Shown: positions 20,901-32,994 of the stretch, one piece after another
Layout: the number at the start of each line of letters is the position of its first letter
Position numbering within the stretch: position 1 is the first letter of the stretch
Assembly: GCA_014529385.2 (NCBI GenBank)
Contig: CM043950.1
Location: 157,827,545 to 157,891,544, forward strand
DNA from: Adiantum capillus-veneris
Taxonomy: Eukaryota > Streptophyta > Polypodiopsida > Polypodiales > Pteridaceae
Direction: 5' to 3'
DNA length: 64,000 nt
Made by a program: the position numbers and the translations under genes
Notes under the pieces: model-generated
The model's database searches: none
What the model was told of the DNA's origin: nothing
The model's input: the letters and a program-made list of their open reading frames with translations, nothing else

Positions 20901-22850
20901 TTGGAATTGCCAACGGCCCAACGACAAAAAGTTGGGCGCTTGTGTCGCCCTTCACCATCGAGACTGAGTTGGGACGTCCATGAAACTTAGTAGGGGTAGG
21001 GATTAGTGTGCTTCTCCCACCTTTTGAATGTTTCATGGCCATCCATTTTTGTCTCGACGATCGACAACGGCACAATCGCCAATTTTCAGGCTTTGGGCTC
21101 ACTAAGTATCCGATGACAAAAGGGTGGCGATTGTGTCGTCCTTGATCGTCAAGATGGATTGCGATGGCCATGAAGCTTTGCACGAGAAGGGATTAGTATG
21201 CTTTACTTGTCTCTACAGAGTTTCATGGGCAGTGGTTCCCGTCTCTTTTGTCAAGGGTGGCACAATCGCAACTTTTTTGGCTTTGGACTCACAAAAGGCC
21301 CAACGGCCAGCAATTGGCGATTGTTTCACCCTTGATTGTCAAGATTGATTGCGATGGACATGAAACTTTATAGGGATGGGACATCCATTCCCGTGTCATT
21401 GGTCTAGGGTGGCACAATCACCAATTTTTTGTCTTAGGACTCACCAAGGGTGCAACGACCAAAAGTTGGTGATTGTGCCATCCTTAACGGTTAAGACAAA
21501 TTTTGATGGCCATAAAATTTTGCAAGAGTAGGGATTAATGTAATTTCCAAACCCATGGAAATCTATTCCTGTCTTGTCAGTTCAAGGCGGAACAATTGCC
21601 AATTTTTTGGCTTTGGACTTGCCAAGGGTGCAACATCCAAAAAGCTGGTGATTGTGCAGCCCTTGATCGACGAGACCGATCGGGATGTCCATGAAACTTT
21701 GCAAGGTCAAGAATTAGTGTGCTTTTCCTACCTCTACAAAGTTTTATGGCCATCCATTATCATCTTGTCAGTCCAGGGTGGCACAATCGCTAATTTTTTG
21801 GCTATGGGCTCTCCAAGAGCCAAACGACCCAAATTTGGCGATTGTGTCGCCCTTGACCTTTGAGACCAATTTTGATGGCCATGAAACTTTATAGGGACAA
21901 TAATTAGTGTGCTTCCCCTACCCTTAAAAATTTTCATGGTCATAAATTCCCGTCTCATCGGTTCAGGGTGGCACAATCACAAATTTCTTGGCTTTGGGCT
22001 TGACAAGGGTCCAATGGCAATTATGCCGTCCTTGACCATTGAGATAGATCGTGATGGTCATGAAACTTTGTAGGGGGAATGATTATTTTTCTTCCACTAC
22101 CCTTGAAATATTTATGGCGTTATGTTCCCATCTCGTCGAAGCAGTGCAACACAATCGCCAACTTTTTGGCTTTGGGCTCGCGAAGGGCCCAACGACAAAA
22201 AGTTGGCGATTGTGACTCCCTTGACCGTCAAGACAGATTGCGATGGCCGTGAAACTTTGCAAGGATGGGGATTAGTGTGCTTCCCCTCCCCTTGCATTGT
22301 TTCATGGCCATATATTCATATTTTTTTTGTCCAAGATGACACAATCGCCAAGTTTTTGGCTTTGGGCTTGCCAAGGGTCCAACAACCAAAAGTTGGTGAC
22401 TACCACCCTTGACCCTTGAGACGAATTGTGATGGCCATGAAATTATGTAGAGGTGGGGACTAGTGTGCTTTCACTACCTCTATAAAGTCTCATGGCCATG
22501 CATTCCCATCTTGTTGGTCCAAGACGACACAATCACCTTTTTTTTTGCTTTGGACTCACCAAGGGCCCAACGACTAAACGTTGGAGATTGTGCCGCCCTT
22601 GACCATTGAGATGGATAACAATGGAAATGAAATTTTGTAGGGTTGGGAATTAGTGTTCGTATCCTACCTACACAAAGCTTCATGGCCAACGATTATCGTC
22701 TCATCGATCCAAGATTGTACAACCGCCAATTTTTTGGCTTTCGGCTCGTCGCTAAGGGCCCAATGACCAAAATGAGGACCAAAAGTTGGTGATTGTGCCG
22801 TCCTTGTGTTGGCCATGGAAATTTGTAGAGGAGGGGATTAGTGTGATTCC
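17931..22850. repeat. ~190-bp satellite array, about two dozen monomers, each with two dyads
   Basis: TTTTTGGCTTTGGGCTC recurs at 188-193-bp steps, for example near 19,566, 19,757, 19,945, then 20,510, 20,702, 20,895 and 21,085. Each monomer holds two inverted repeats: CACAATCGCCAA against TTGGCGATTGTG, and GCAAAGTTTCATGGCCAT against ATGGCCATGAAACTTTGC. In the best monomer, 22,150-22,167 pairs perfectly over 18 bp with 22,197-22,214. Monomers are diverged and some are partial. ORFs in this block are translations of the repeat and have no coding meaning. Confidence 0.93.
18624..18869. mobile_element. 246-bp MITE inside the satellite
   Basis: A non-satellite insert interrupts one monomer and is flanked by TACGTTCCC on both sides (18,615-18,623; 18,870-18,878). 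The satellite reads straight through when one copy is removed. The ends form an imperfect inverted repeat of about 45 bp, sharing GGGG..GTCA, GTAA..ACC and TATCACGTG(C/A)GTTCA. The 9-bp duplication suggests a Mutator-like origin. It encodes nothing. Confidence 0.75.
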
Positions 22851-22857
22851 CCCAAAC

Positions 22858-23503
22858 ATTAGGAGGAGGTCTAGGACACCTAGGGTCACTATCCTAGCAA
22901 GTCTGATCGCAATCTGACAAGGTACCGAAATCATGATCCATCATGAAAAAGGTCTTAAAAATTGTAGCAGAACAGTCCAGAAGTGTCGCTCTATGGTCTA
23001 AGAACACTCTCCTATGGTCAAAACGACTATAAACAATGATTTAAGCACTCAAATCTGCATTTACAGCTCACAGGTAGTTGCGAACCACAACAAAACTGAC
23101 AATGCTTACACTTGAATTAAAGAACAAAGAGAGAGGAACAAAATGCAAGTTTCAAAAATGAAATTTGATTACCCATTCATTAGCTGCGATGATTACAAGT
23201 TTGGAGAAGCTCGTAGCTTGAGCGTACGTTTTTTGAGCTCCCTCTTCTCTAAAAATAAGCCTTTTTTCACATTAAGGTTATTGACCTTAATACCCAGGGC
23301 ATTCTAAATGGCTAGTGGACGGTTCACACGAACCTTTGCAATTATCATGACATCATTACAACTCAGGGAATTGATTGCTACTCTAGAATTAGGATTTACA
23401 CAGAGTATCACTACACTAGCTCTCGGACAATTAATAGAGTATAAATGTGGTGTCCGGCTACGTGTCCGAAGAGTTGGGCGTCCGTTTGATCTGTCTTGAA
23501 ACA
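22858..23503 (-). repeat. 3' LTR of a minus-strand Athila/Tat-like element, truncated against the satellite
   Basis: On the minus strand the LTR starts TGTTTCAAGACAG at 23,503, directly after a polypurine tract. The inner part 22,858-23,030 aligns with 56,092-56,262 (AGGAGGTCTAGGACACCTAG; CAGAACAGTCCAGAAGTGTC), which lies in the LTR next to a tRNA-Asp-like primer site. The left end breaks off at satellite sequence, so the end of this LTR is missing. A possible TATA motif (TTTATACTC) lies near 23,440. Confidence 0.65.
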
Positions 23504-23516
23504 TTCCCCCCTTCCT
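23504..23516 (-). promoter_or_regulatory. Polypurine tract
   Basis: The minus strand reads GGAAGGGGGGAA immediately before TGTTTC. The same tract precedes the LTR at 58,171 on the plus strand. Confidence 0.75.
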
Positions 23517-24110
23517 AATTTGTGTTTTCCCTTGACATGACCTTGCGTAATATTGTCATAGGGTTGTCTGCAGCTTTGTCTTTAAGATTGGACTTCAGGT
23601 TGGGAAGTGCTTTGTCGTTGATGACGCTCCCCCATTCCTTGAGTGATTCATATCTTTCGTGTTGTTGATACGTGATTAGAGCTTGATTGTTCAGGCAACT
23701 TATCTTCTTGTTGCACCTTCTCCTCTTTGTTGCCAGTCTTCGCCACCGTGAAGAGGGATGTCGGTGTGTTTAAGCTTGTAGAACTGATTCCTTTGTGGCG
23801 TGGACTTTATAATGGATTTTCTTTCAAGGTCTACTGTAATTTGAATTCTCCACAATAGATAGCCACAATGTGGAAGCACTGTGTTAGCTACATATGGTTG
23901 TTGTAGACAACTCGCTTTCTAATTTTTGCATTGCTTGTTGTTGTAGGCCATTGTTTGACTTGCCATTTTTTGATGGAGCTTTTGTTGTCGCCCTTGAAGA
24001 TAAAAGATTCTCTTTATAATCATAAGGAGACCTACAGTTTTTGATCCAAGTTGTTGTCGATTGATTTGGGTATCCATTTCCTTATTGTTGATGTAGAAGG
24101 AATATATACA
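23517..24110 (-). other. 3' non-coding region of the minus-strand gypsy-type element
   Basis: No frame of note is open. It lies between the polypurine tract and the conserved block at 24,120 and is rich in TTGTTG runs. Confidence 0.4.
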
Positions 24111-24119
24111 AGAAGTCGA

Positions 24120-24640
24120 TGATGAGGTCTAGATTAGGGTCTTAAAACCCGGATGACCAAAGGGAAAAAACCGATGGGAAAAAAGTGCCTTTGGTATACG
24201 CTCTTATTGGAGTTGAGCATTTGGGCTTGAAGTACATGTCATGCAAGGTGAGTACCTAGGAGAAACAAAGGAAAAGTCTCTAATGCAAGTGCCAATTATG
24301 GGACACTCTATTTGCACATGAGAGATTTATCAAACAAAAGCATGTAGTGTAAGAGATGGAGTTGATGGGTGCTTCAAGGAACAAATGTAGCACATGTGAC
24401 ATCAAAGGACGTCTCAATAGCTTCCATGTTTCTAAGAAGGGTTTTCAATGCAGAAGCTTATCCACTCATACCTCACTGTGTAGAATGCGTGAGTGTCTTT
24501 TGGACCTCCTCCTTCACTTACCACTATACTACAATGACTTTGACTCGTATGCTCACCTATACCAGCATGAGCGACACAACGTAATTATGCTTAACTCTTC
24601 CAGCTTGAGAAATATCTAGAATAACTAAGACACTTAGACC
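24120..24640. repeat. Conserved 3' block shared in inverted orientation with 57,430-57,920
   Basis: Matches to the complement of 57,430-57,920 include GGATGACCAAAGGGAAAAAA, AAAAAAGTGCCTTTGG and GGGACA..CTATTT. In the sense of the host element this includes a T-rich CACTTTTTTCCCATCGG motif of the kind often seen upstream of plant LTRs. An ORF antisense to the element (24,369-24,584, plus) is weakly similar at DNA level to the antisense ORF at 57,445-57,654. I infer one homologous 3' region in both elements; whether the antisense ORF is real is open. Confidence 0.55.
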
Positions 24641-24890
24641 ACAGAGAATATTACATGAAGGTTTGGGAGTAATGCCTCGCTCATTTAGTGGCTTAGCTGG
24701 CCGACTTTGACTTTTATGCCATGTATATTTAATGGCAACTTGGACTTACCTGTTCAAGGCCAAAAACCCAATTCCATAAGTTCTAGAAATTTAGGACTCT
24801 TCCATTGTGTTGGTCTTTGGAGGCCACCATTTTGTCAAGAAGGTTGGCATATTTTGGCTCCTCTTGACTTGCTTGTTGTATTTTGATACT

Positions 24891-25800
24891 TCATTGTAAA
24901 ACAAGTCCTTCAGCTCTGGTAGGGCTTGATGTAGCCTTTGAATTAATTTCCATGAGAATCAAATGTCGAGATGTGTGGGTTCTTTGTGATTGAGTTTCCA
25001 CTAGCAATTTTGGAACCCATCTTGTTTTTGGTCCTTGTTTGACCGTCTTTGGGATTTTATCTTCTTCTATAATTTGATGGAGACTAGGCTTCGATATCCA
25101 AACCTGATGATTTCCGTTGTAAAAGCCTTGATTTTGTAATTGATGAGAAGATATCCATCTGTAGATTGTAGCAGCCTTGGTTGTAATTGGCTTCTGTTGG
25201 CTTTTGGTTGTCATTGCTTGCTTTGGGGTAGAAGCTTGTGCTGCCTGATTTCTCTTAGTTGTTCTAGATTGATCTATAGTTTTTGGTAACCATATTTGTG
25301 TGTTGCATTTATAAAATCCTTGTGCTTTGAGTAGCTTGACTGGAATCATCCATTGCTTCACCTGTTTGGGTTGTGTAGCTTTGCTGAGGTTTGATTTTGG
25401 AACCCAAACTTGTCACATTGCTTGCTTGGAAGGTCTTTTCTTCTGCCTTTTGTGGTTTTTCTTTCTCCTATTTGAGTTGTTTGTCTTGCATTTATAGCGC
25501 ATCTTGTTCTGCATATAACTCAATGAGGTGGGTAGGTCCAAGATGTTACTTTAGGCTTTTTGGCCCAAACATTAGCATTTCCTTGGAAGTAGCCCTAAGC
25601 AACTCATTTGATGCTATCCACCTTGTCACCTTTTGTTGTGGTGGTTGAACTTGTGCTTCATGTATCCAAACTTGGTCTTTGACTTGGATATGCTCTTTGG
25701 ATACCAACACTTGTTTGACATTATTTGGCTTCTTTTGGATGCTTTTTTGTGATGGAAACTTTGGTTGATAGACTTTTTGTCTCGGTTTCTATTGCATTGT
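24891..25800 (-). pseudogene. Tryptophan-repeat protein of a gypsy-type element, broken
   Basis: Minus-strand frames repeat a motif of the form W-I/V-x-S-x(n)-L-x-x-QGFY-x-G-N-x-Q-I/V-W-I/V-x-K. Examples are AQGFYKCNTQIWLPK, YRWISSHQLQNQGFYNGN followed by HQVWISK, and KDQVWIHEAQ. An uninterrupted segment covers 24,891-25,361 (156 codons); further copies to the right have stops. The same motif is seen on the plus strand at 56,468-57,076. The segment lies between a possible protease remnant and the polypurine tract, the place where Athila/Tat-type elements carry extra ORFs. The protein family is not known to me. Confidence 0.5.
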
Positions 25801-26004
25801 CAATGGTTTGGCTCTTGCTGTAGAGGCTTCGTGGGAAGTTTGATGGAAGATCGTTGAGGGTAAAGTCACCTTGAGAGGTTGATTTACTTCACATTTTACC
25901 TTAGCTATACCTTTTTCTACTATGCTTGGTTCCTCCTTTTTTGCATTGACTTGAGGTGCTTTTGGGGCCTTTGTTGGTGTTGTTGTTGAAGATTTTGATT
26001 GTTG

Positions 26005-26330
26005 TCAAAAGAAGATATTCCTCCAGCTTTCTGTCAGGACCTGACTCTCTTTGATATGATGGGAGTCAATTATGTGGAAAGTATCCTTATACTCCCCGAT
26101 ACTCAACTTGAGTACGGCTTCTGCCACTCCGAAGCTAGGAATCGACATTTTTGAGCTTTTGTAAACTGTTTCTTCTAGCACATTGATTGGTGGCTTTTCC
26201 ATCATGATCCACATTCCATAAGTCATTAGATTCTTTGTCGCTTTTGGATCTATCACAAACTGAACATGTGATTTTGAGTCCTGTTTCTCTACATATGCTA
26301 AATTTGATTATCGTAGAAGACAGTCGATCT
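26005..26330 (-). pseudogene. Possible retropepsin-like remnant
   Basis: The minus strand reads FVIDPKATKNLM, then SIPSFGVAEAVLKLSIG, then DTFHIIDSHHI and VLTESWRNIFF. The order resembles a retroviral-type protease (active-site loop, flap, hydrophobic ILG-like strand), with the usual D-T/S-G absent. It lies upstream of the tryptophan-repeat region and downstream of a charged segment at 26,330-26,536. The assignment is weak. Confidence 0.3.
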
Positions 26331-26536
26331 TCTCTCGTATCCTTGTTCTTCTCTTGATCTTGCGTTTGTTGAAGATTTGCCGTTGAACTTGGAAACTTTT
26401 CTCCTTCTTCTGCTTTCATTTGCTCTTTTTTGGGAGTCGACTTCTTTGAAATAGCTTTTGTCGACTCTTCAAGTATGTCAAGGATGACATATTCTCGTGG
26501 TTGCTCTACTTCCTTCGCTTGCACTGTGGCACCATG

Positions 26537-26678
26537 TGAAAGGGCAGGGGAACTGAACATGCTCATCACCACCCAGCCATGCCCTATATAGGCCCTTGGC
26601 CTTCTAAATATAGGGACCCCCTTGACTGCATGTCCATCCTGGCCCTAGGCCCGGAATGGTCCTACCATTGTCCTGACA
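26537..26678 (-). repeat. 3' LTR of the LARD-like element
   Basis: 142 bp with a TATA-like CTATATAGG shared with the right LTR. It ends at the polypurine tract 26,679-26,693. Confidence 0.85.
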
Positions 26679-26693
26679 TTACTCCCCCCTTGG

Positions 26694-29600
26694 AGGAGCA
26701 TTTTCGTCCGCGAAAACACAAGTGATGGTATCTTCATAAGAACACTAATGTTTTCTACCATAAAATCCCACATGGATCCAACGGTTCATTTGAGCGTAAC
26801 CCGGGTCAGTAGGAGGTTCAATGAAACCAAGAGTAACATCTTGAGTTTCTTCATTGTTGTCCATTTGTAACCATATGATGGTACCGGTTCCTATCCAAAC
26901 ATAGTGTGTAGACTCCATTTAGAACGCTCATGAGCATGGTAAACGAGTTTATCACAACACAGGTGTACCAAAAAGAGTACCTCTTGTCACTTTCCATGAA
27001 AGTCCATGAAAGTAACTTGCTGACATAACTCATCGGCCAATTTTAAGTCCTTGACTTGGTCCCAATTTTCATCATCAGTAAACAACCCCACCCTAACGAG
27101 TGTTCAAGGTTGAGAACATGAGTTATACATGAAGAGACTACCTAGTCGCAACATGCGTAAACTCCAAAAAGAGCAATAAATGCTTATGAATTTGATTGCT
27201 TGGTGCTAATGTACGCATTTTGCATATCCTGTAGCCCAAGATTACACTTTTTAATCTGTCAATCCCCTTGGATACTGACAGTACTGAGGTGTGTTTCCCC
27301 CAAGGTTTACAGATAGTCTTCCTAGACGATTGGTAAACGGGGAATCACAATAGCATATAACATTGTTGAGGAATCAACAATGCTCAAAATAACCATCATG
27401 GTTAACTTGAAAAATCCACAGACACCCAAACCGAGCCATGACCTCTATTGGTGATTAGTAGACTCGAAAGTAATCTCATATAGCTAGTGCACATAGAGTG
27501 CAAAAATTCTTCATAAGCAACAACCTAAGGAATATGCATGCCGTTCCAAATCAGCCTTTGCTAAACACTAGGGCCCATAACACCTAGTGTGCATGCATTT
27601 AGCAAAAAATAGATCCGAACCCATATTTCCATGGTGATCCTTGCCAATATTTGTGGCAAATGTGATGCACATAGCACACATTAAAAAGTAATGTAAATAC
27701 TTCTGAAAAGAAACTAAATACTTTCAGTTGCAATCTTTAGCAAGCCTTGCTGAAACGTCTGAATCACAATAGAAGGTGAAACATTGATCACTTCTAGATA
27801 CAGACAATGAAACTTTTTCATTAAAAATTTATATCCTTGCTATATGTATAGACAACCATCTGTAATGTTGTTTACCAGTACTTGTACCTTAACAAGTCAT
27901 TCTAAGTATCCGACATTTTCTGGCCACGAAATTGCTCCTGATATGCCGTGCTAAAAATGGTTTAGAAAATAGATGTGACCAACACCTAGGGACTTTTTCA
28001 TGACACATAATTGAAATAATGGCACCAGTGTCAGTCCAGAGACTCATATTCTCCACATGTGGAATATGTCTCATGTAACAATGTGTAAAAAAGAACATCC
28101 TTCAAGTACAAGATGCACTTGTGTGTGGAGGTAACTGCAAACACTCTACGATGGGAGTGAGAGGGACCATCATTAGCCTTGCTCCACATTGGCTAAACCA
28201 AACTCCTTGAGTTCCTAGACCATGTTGTATCTCATGTGACAACATGTGCCAAATTGAACCCTACAAGTAGGTTCATAACAGCATAAGACAGAAAGATAGA
28301 TTGGACACTTGGCCCAAAATTCTTTGTGCCGACATGCCCTTGGGATGGCTCTGTAACATTCAAGCGTACTTATACGTCTTGAAAAACCTAGCAAGGCATA
28401 CTAAAAATGGAATAACACCAAATCAATAGATGCCTACCTGGAGATTTGAACGTAATGTACACTTACCTGTATTCAAATGGAGAGGAGCACGTCCCCTACC
28501 TGAAAAAAAAAACAACATTGCATTGGGAACCCTGGGTGTTGCCTTTGCAATCCAAGCCCTTGGATTTAGAATCTACGTAGTCAAACCCCTTGGTAAGACT
28601 CTTTGTAGAAACTGCTCGACTAGCAGATAACGGTAACCAACATAGTCAATCGTGTACAGAATGATTAGAATCAACTTGAAAAGTGTGTCCGTCCACTTAC
28701 CGCGTGTGGTAGATTGCGGATTTTTTTCCTTGAAAATATAGCTGGGAGAGATCAACTGTGATCCTCAATGCAGATCAAACTGTGATCCTTAATGCCTATG
28801 GGGTGATGTAGGAATCACCCGCCGGGTCTTACCCCAAAATAGTATGTCCATAGACACTCCGTAGTGCTATAGAGAGAGCAAGAAATCCACACAAGTAAGA
28901 TGCCTAGCTCGTGTCAACAGCCATGCTGTCTCAACTGTTTGCTGCCTCTAGACTCCATAGTATAGATCAACTGATGTAAGTGTAAGAGTATAAAAAACTC
29001 AACTGGAGCATCGCACTAGAAGCATATAGTGCAAAAATGACACCCTGATCCTCCGAAATAACAAGACTCTTGCTCGTCCATTAACGTCGATATGTTCGAT
29101 GTGTACTCCACTGGGAAAATCTGTTCGAGCTTAAGCACAATCGCCCAAGGAATGCCAATAGTTGGGTCCTACCCAAAATCTGACAATGGTTCTTAGCCAG
29201 CATGTACATGGCTTCTAGCTCTTACGGCAACTAGAGTTCAATCGATAAACCGATGAAAACTAATGTGAATGGAATCTTGGCCAATTTCTAGCTGAGGGTT
29301 AGAGCATCTTGGCTCAAGTTGACTCCCAAACAAAACTTGTATCAAAAGCTTCTTAAAAGATTTTCATTATTCCCTTAAAGAGAGAGAGAGAGAGAAAGAG
29401 AACAAGAGCATGCTGGGTTGAGTAACTTTCCTTAAATTTGTAGAGTGTGTGTCTAGAATGTGTGCTCTTAGACATCTTATGCCCAAATTGCAACTTATCC
29501 TGTAAGCATTCCACAATCTGTCTGTATGACGCTCTCATCGAGAGAGCAACAGAAAACAAAACTTAAATAATGACAATCTCCCATGTAGGGTCGTGATTGA

Positions 29601-31853
29601 TGACTTGAAAGGGGCACCTTGCCGGTGAATCTAGTCAAAATTTTTAGGTTCTTTTTAGTATTGCTGAGTGTCGATAGCAACCAACAACCCATTTGTACTC
29701 TGTCCTTGACAGAGTTGCAAGTGTGTTAGCGGAAGCGTAATGCATGAAGCAGCAGAATTGAATTCACGTCACTACCATGCCTTGCATAAAGAATGGTAAG
29801 CCCTTGCGCAGAGTGATGGCCTCAACCGTGAGAACCAAAACTGTAAGTACCTTGCACAATTTAGACTGGTAGGGATTCTATGAGCTGATATCCCCTATTT
29901 TTCCAGTTCCCTGAAACCGGGCTTCCTATAAAATTGCCAAAGCACTTTGCTTTGCACAATGATAGTAATTGCCAAGTAAAGTGTAAACAGGAAGAAACGA
30001 GAAAAACTTAAACTTGGCTAACCTGGTCGTTGTTGCTGCAACCAGTTGTCATGAAAGTTGGGAGAAAAACCCATTCCAAAAAGGAAGATAGCCATATCTG
30101 CACAGACGCCCTCATATGTCCTATACACCCGTCTGGTACATAAGGCCATAACCTGCAAAATTGAATCCACCTGCAAACACCTAGCCTATTCCTTCCCCAT
30201 TGTGTATGCTCATAGCATATGCCAAACGTGGGGAGTCTCAATGCCAGATGTCTGGCTTGAAGCCTTGCTTCATATAAATAATGTTGTGGTCCTAGCCGAC
30301 AGAGTCGGTTGCTAAGATACAGATATCATGATGAAAAGAATCGACCTTGTCGAGTGATTTCAACTGAAAGTAACCAGTACTGTGTGGCAAACATCCTCGG
30401 CCCGCTTTGAGAAATGGTGACAAGGATTCGGCCATGCCGAGCAACCTGCCCCCTTGCATCCAATCTAGCAATAGGATGCGCCAATCTCCTTGAGAGTCTG
30501 AAACATGGCAAATGTGCTATGCTTTTCCAATTATAAATAATCCCCATATGCCGAAAGTGTATACAAGCAATTCTGTACATGAATGATCAATAATGTTAGT
30601 TAGCCCTCCATGTCAAGAAATGGAAGTGACTAAAGTCAATACCAGCCATGCTGTAATGACAGTCAACAAGCCTTGCTTGATATAATTATGTCTGCTCTCA
30701 TTTCCAACAAATGCTATTGACGACAGATGTCATAGCAAAGAGAAGTCGACCTCGTCGCTCATGCACATATAAGTGACTGTAGCTAAATGTATATTTGATT
30801 AAGAAGTTAGAAAAATACTTCGAGTGGAGATATCTCTTACCTGCGAGATTGGTATGCCATTGTTCGTAACAATCACCACATAATGTGGTTGAACAATGTA
30901 GAGGGATAGAAGCCATGCTTCTCCGCAACCCCAAACTCAGGGCTCTTGCCCGTCGTCCTGAAATCGACCATGCCGACTAGCAATCTAGCTATGCAGAAAA
31001 ACGTTGCATCCATGATCAAAACGAGCAACAGGCCTAGTTAACATGTCGGTCGACCACCATGGCTTCCCCGATGTGACTTGTCCAATGCCTTTGTTAATCG
31101 GCTCCTTTGTTGATACCTATGAGCACTGTAGCGGAGAACCATGTCCGCTACCATACGTGGGATAATCACAGCGCAGAACCATGTCCGCTACTGGCTCGGA
31201 TGTTCCATAATGTATGTAATGTGCCCGCAATTGATGAGACGTTGTCAACAAGTGTAGCATGCCAGCATGGATGCCTTCTCAAGTTTTTGCAGAAAATCTG
31301 AGAGCCCAAGATGGTGGCCCTTGGCCCCGCCTGATGCCATGCAACAAGCATGGTTGTTTTGCTCATCCATGGGGTGTCTCCGTGCACACATAGCATGGGC
31401 TGTAGCCCTTAGCAAGAGTGGGTGCCCAAAATAGGGCGCCCAACCTTGGATTCCAAAAAAAAAAAAAGGTAACGTATAAATTCTACCTGGCCATGGCGTA
31501 CACAGAGCCGTTGACGAGCTGTGAGAAACCGTTGATGGCGCCCTCCATGGGTCTTCGTTGTGGGTGAGCCTGTGACCAATGTCCTGGCGCCGCCATGGAG
31601 ACTCCATCAAGCCTATCAAGGGCCGTTTTCCAGCTGGGAAATTCCGCCCACTGTGTGTGTGCAAGCGGTGATTCCCGCGGTCCTACATGCCGACGGTTCT
31701 CCTTCCTTGTCTTCGGGCTAAGCCTTCATGCCCACGCTGCGGCTCCCCTTCCTTCCCGACTTGGGATAGCAGCACACGTCTTTTTCCTTGCTTGTGTGCT
31801 GCATGCGACATGCAAACTTGCTTCGAGAGAACCCCTAGGCTGAACGTCCATGA

Positions 31854-31856
<3 letters not shown>
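26694..31856. other. Internal non-coding region of the LARD-like element
   Basis: Short ORFs occur on both strands but none shows gag, protease, integrase or reverse transcriptase motifs. The part 30,150-31,000 contains a diffuse two-copy repeat (GCCTTGCTT..ATATAA..ATT; AGTCGACCTCGTCG against AATCGACCTTGTCG). A short GA tract lies at 29,380-29,402. Confidence 0.55.

Positions 31857-31948
<92 letters not shown>
31857..31948. repeat. (GA)n microsatellite, 92 bp
   Basis: An almost pure GA run. On the minus strand it forms a (TC)n tail directly after the LINE 3' end. Confidence 0.95.
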
Positions 31949-31951
<3 letters not shown>

Positions 31952-32650
31952 GAAATGTTATATTAAAATCTTCAAAAGGCCATAATGACGTATGAGACCT
32001 GAAAGTTACAAAGTGGTGGATCTGATACAAAGTCAGAGTAATAAAATAACCTAACAACAGTACAAAACAAAGATTTATACTATGGGGTCCTAAGTTGGTC
32101 GATGTGAGTCAAGCAAAAACTAAGGAGAAAAATGGGCGGCTTGTTGGGATAGCTGAATCACAAGAGATCTAGCATCGGTCGTTGGAGAATCTCATCAATT
32201 TCCTCCATAATTAGTAGTCTGACCGGGTGTCGTGCATGCCTGGCCAGCGTGCTCCGAATTTTCTGTCATAGAATCCGTCGATGCTGTGTAGTTCTTCGCA
32301 GTCGCGGGCGCCTTGATTTCCCCAGTTTAATCGCTCGGTCAACCAGTGTGCCTCTGGTGTGAGACGAGGGGGAGCTCTGCTGTGGGAGTGGATCTTGCGG
32401 CTGTCCCATGTCTGCTCTGAAGAAGTTTGTGATCCGTCTTTGAGACTGGCTTGACTCGCCATTCATCAGGCTATCTCTGTGTCTGCACAGCTCGAGCAAG
32501 AACAAACCCAGACATCTCTGATCTTCGTATCCCATGACTCTTGAGAGTGGTCCAAAACCCTCTCTGAACAAGCAATGGAAGCGGCCTCGTATCTCGTAGT
32601 AGACGGGGCATCTGCATGTATAGTGTAGCTCTGTCTCAGGTTCCATGTTA
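31949..32650 (-). mobile_element. LINE 3'-end fragment
   Basis: The minus strand reads ETELHYTCRCPVYYEIRGRF, then FGYEDQR-like VMGYEDQRCLGLFLLEL and CRHRDSLM. This is the Cys/His end region found after reverse transcriptase in plant LINEs (E-T-E-x-H...C-P-x-Y). A 3' non-coding segment of ~300 bp follows and ends in (TC)n. The 5' side is cut at a second GA array. It lies inside the LARD-like element next to its primer site, so it was inserted there or captured. Confidence 0.65.
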
Positions 32651-32653
32651 CAC

Positions 32654-32764
<111 letters not shown>

Positions 32765-32826
32765 CCATGCCTTGAGAAATCCATCTTCCCCGCCATGGCT
32801 CCACCCTCCTTCCTCCTCTCCACCTT

Positions 32827-32838
32827 GCTCTGATACCA
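32827..32838 (-). promoter_or_regulatory. Primer-binding site of the LARD-like element (tRNA-Met type)
   Basis: The minus strand reads TGGTATCAGAGC, an exact match to the canonical site, one base from the LTR. Confidence 0.9.
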
Positions 32839-32839
32839 G

Positions 32840-32994
32840 TGAAAGGGCAGGGGAACTGAACATGCTCATCACCACCCAACCATGACCTATATAGGCCCTT
32901 AGTCTTCTAAATATAGGGACCCCCTTGATTGCATGTCCGTCCTGGCCCTTGGCCCTGGCCCTTGGTCCGGACTGGTCCTACCATTGTCCTGACA
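32840..32994 (-). repeat. 5' LTR of the LARD-like element
   Basis: 155 bp, nearly identical to 26,537-26,678 apart from a short tandem expansion in the GGCCC region. Confidence 0.85.

Noticed and set aside
17860-22690. Many 60-165-codon ORFs on both strands
   Set aside because: They are translations of the ~190-bp satellite monomer, repeating the same peptide in shifted frames.
27889-30934. Small ORFs in the LARD-like interior as possible pol remnants
   Set aside because: None shows reverse transcriptase, integrase, protease or zinc-knuckle motifs on inspection of both strands.
31687-32057. ORFs of alternating Arg-Glu or Ser-Leu across GA arrays (also 32.6-32.9, 33.9-34.07, 59.1-59.3, 60.8-61.1 and 63.1-63.4 kb)
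   Set aside because: They are translations of (GA)n or (CT)n, which are open in several frames on both strands; no independent coding signal.
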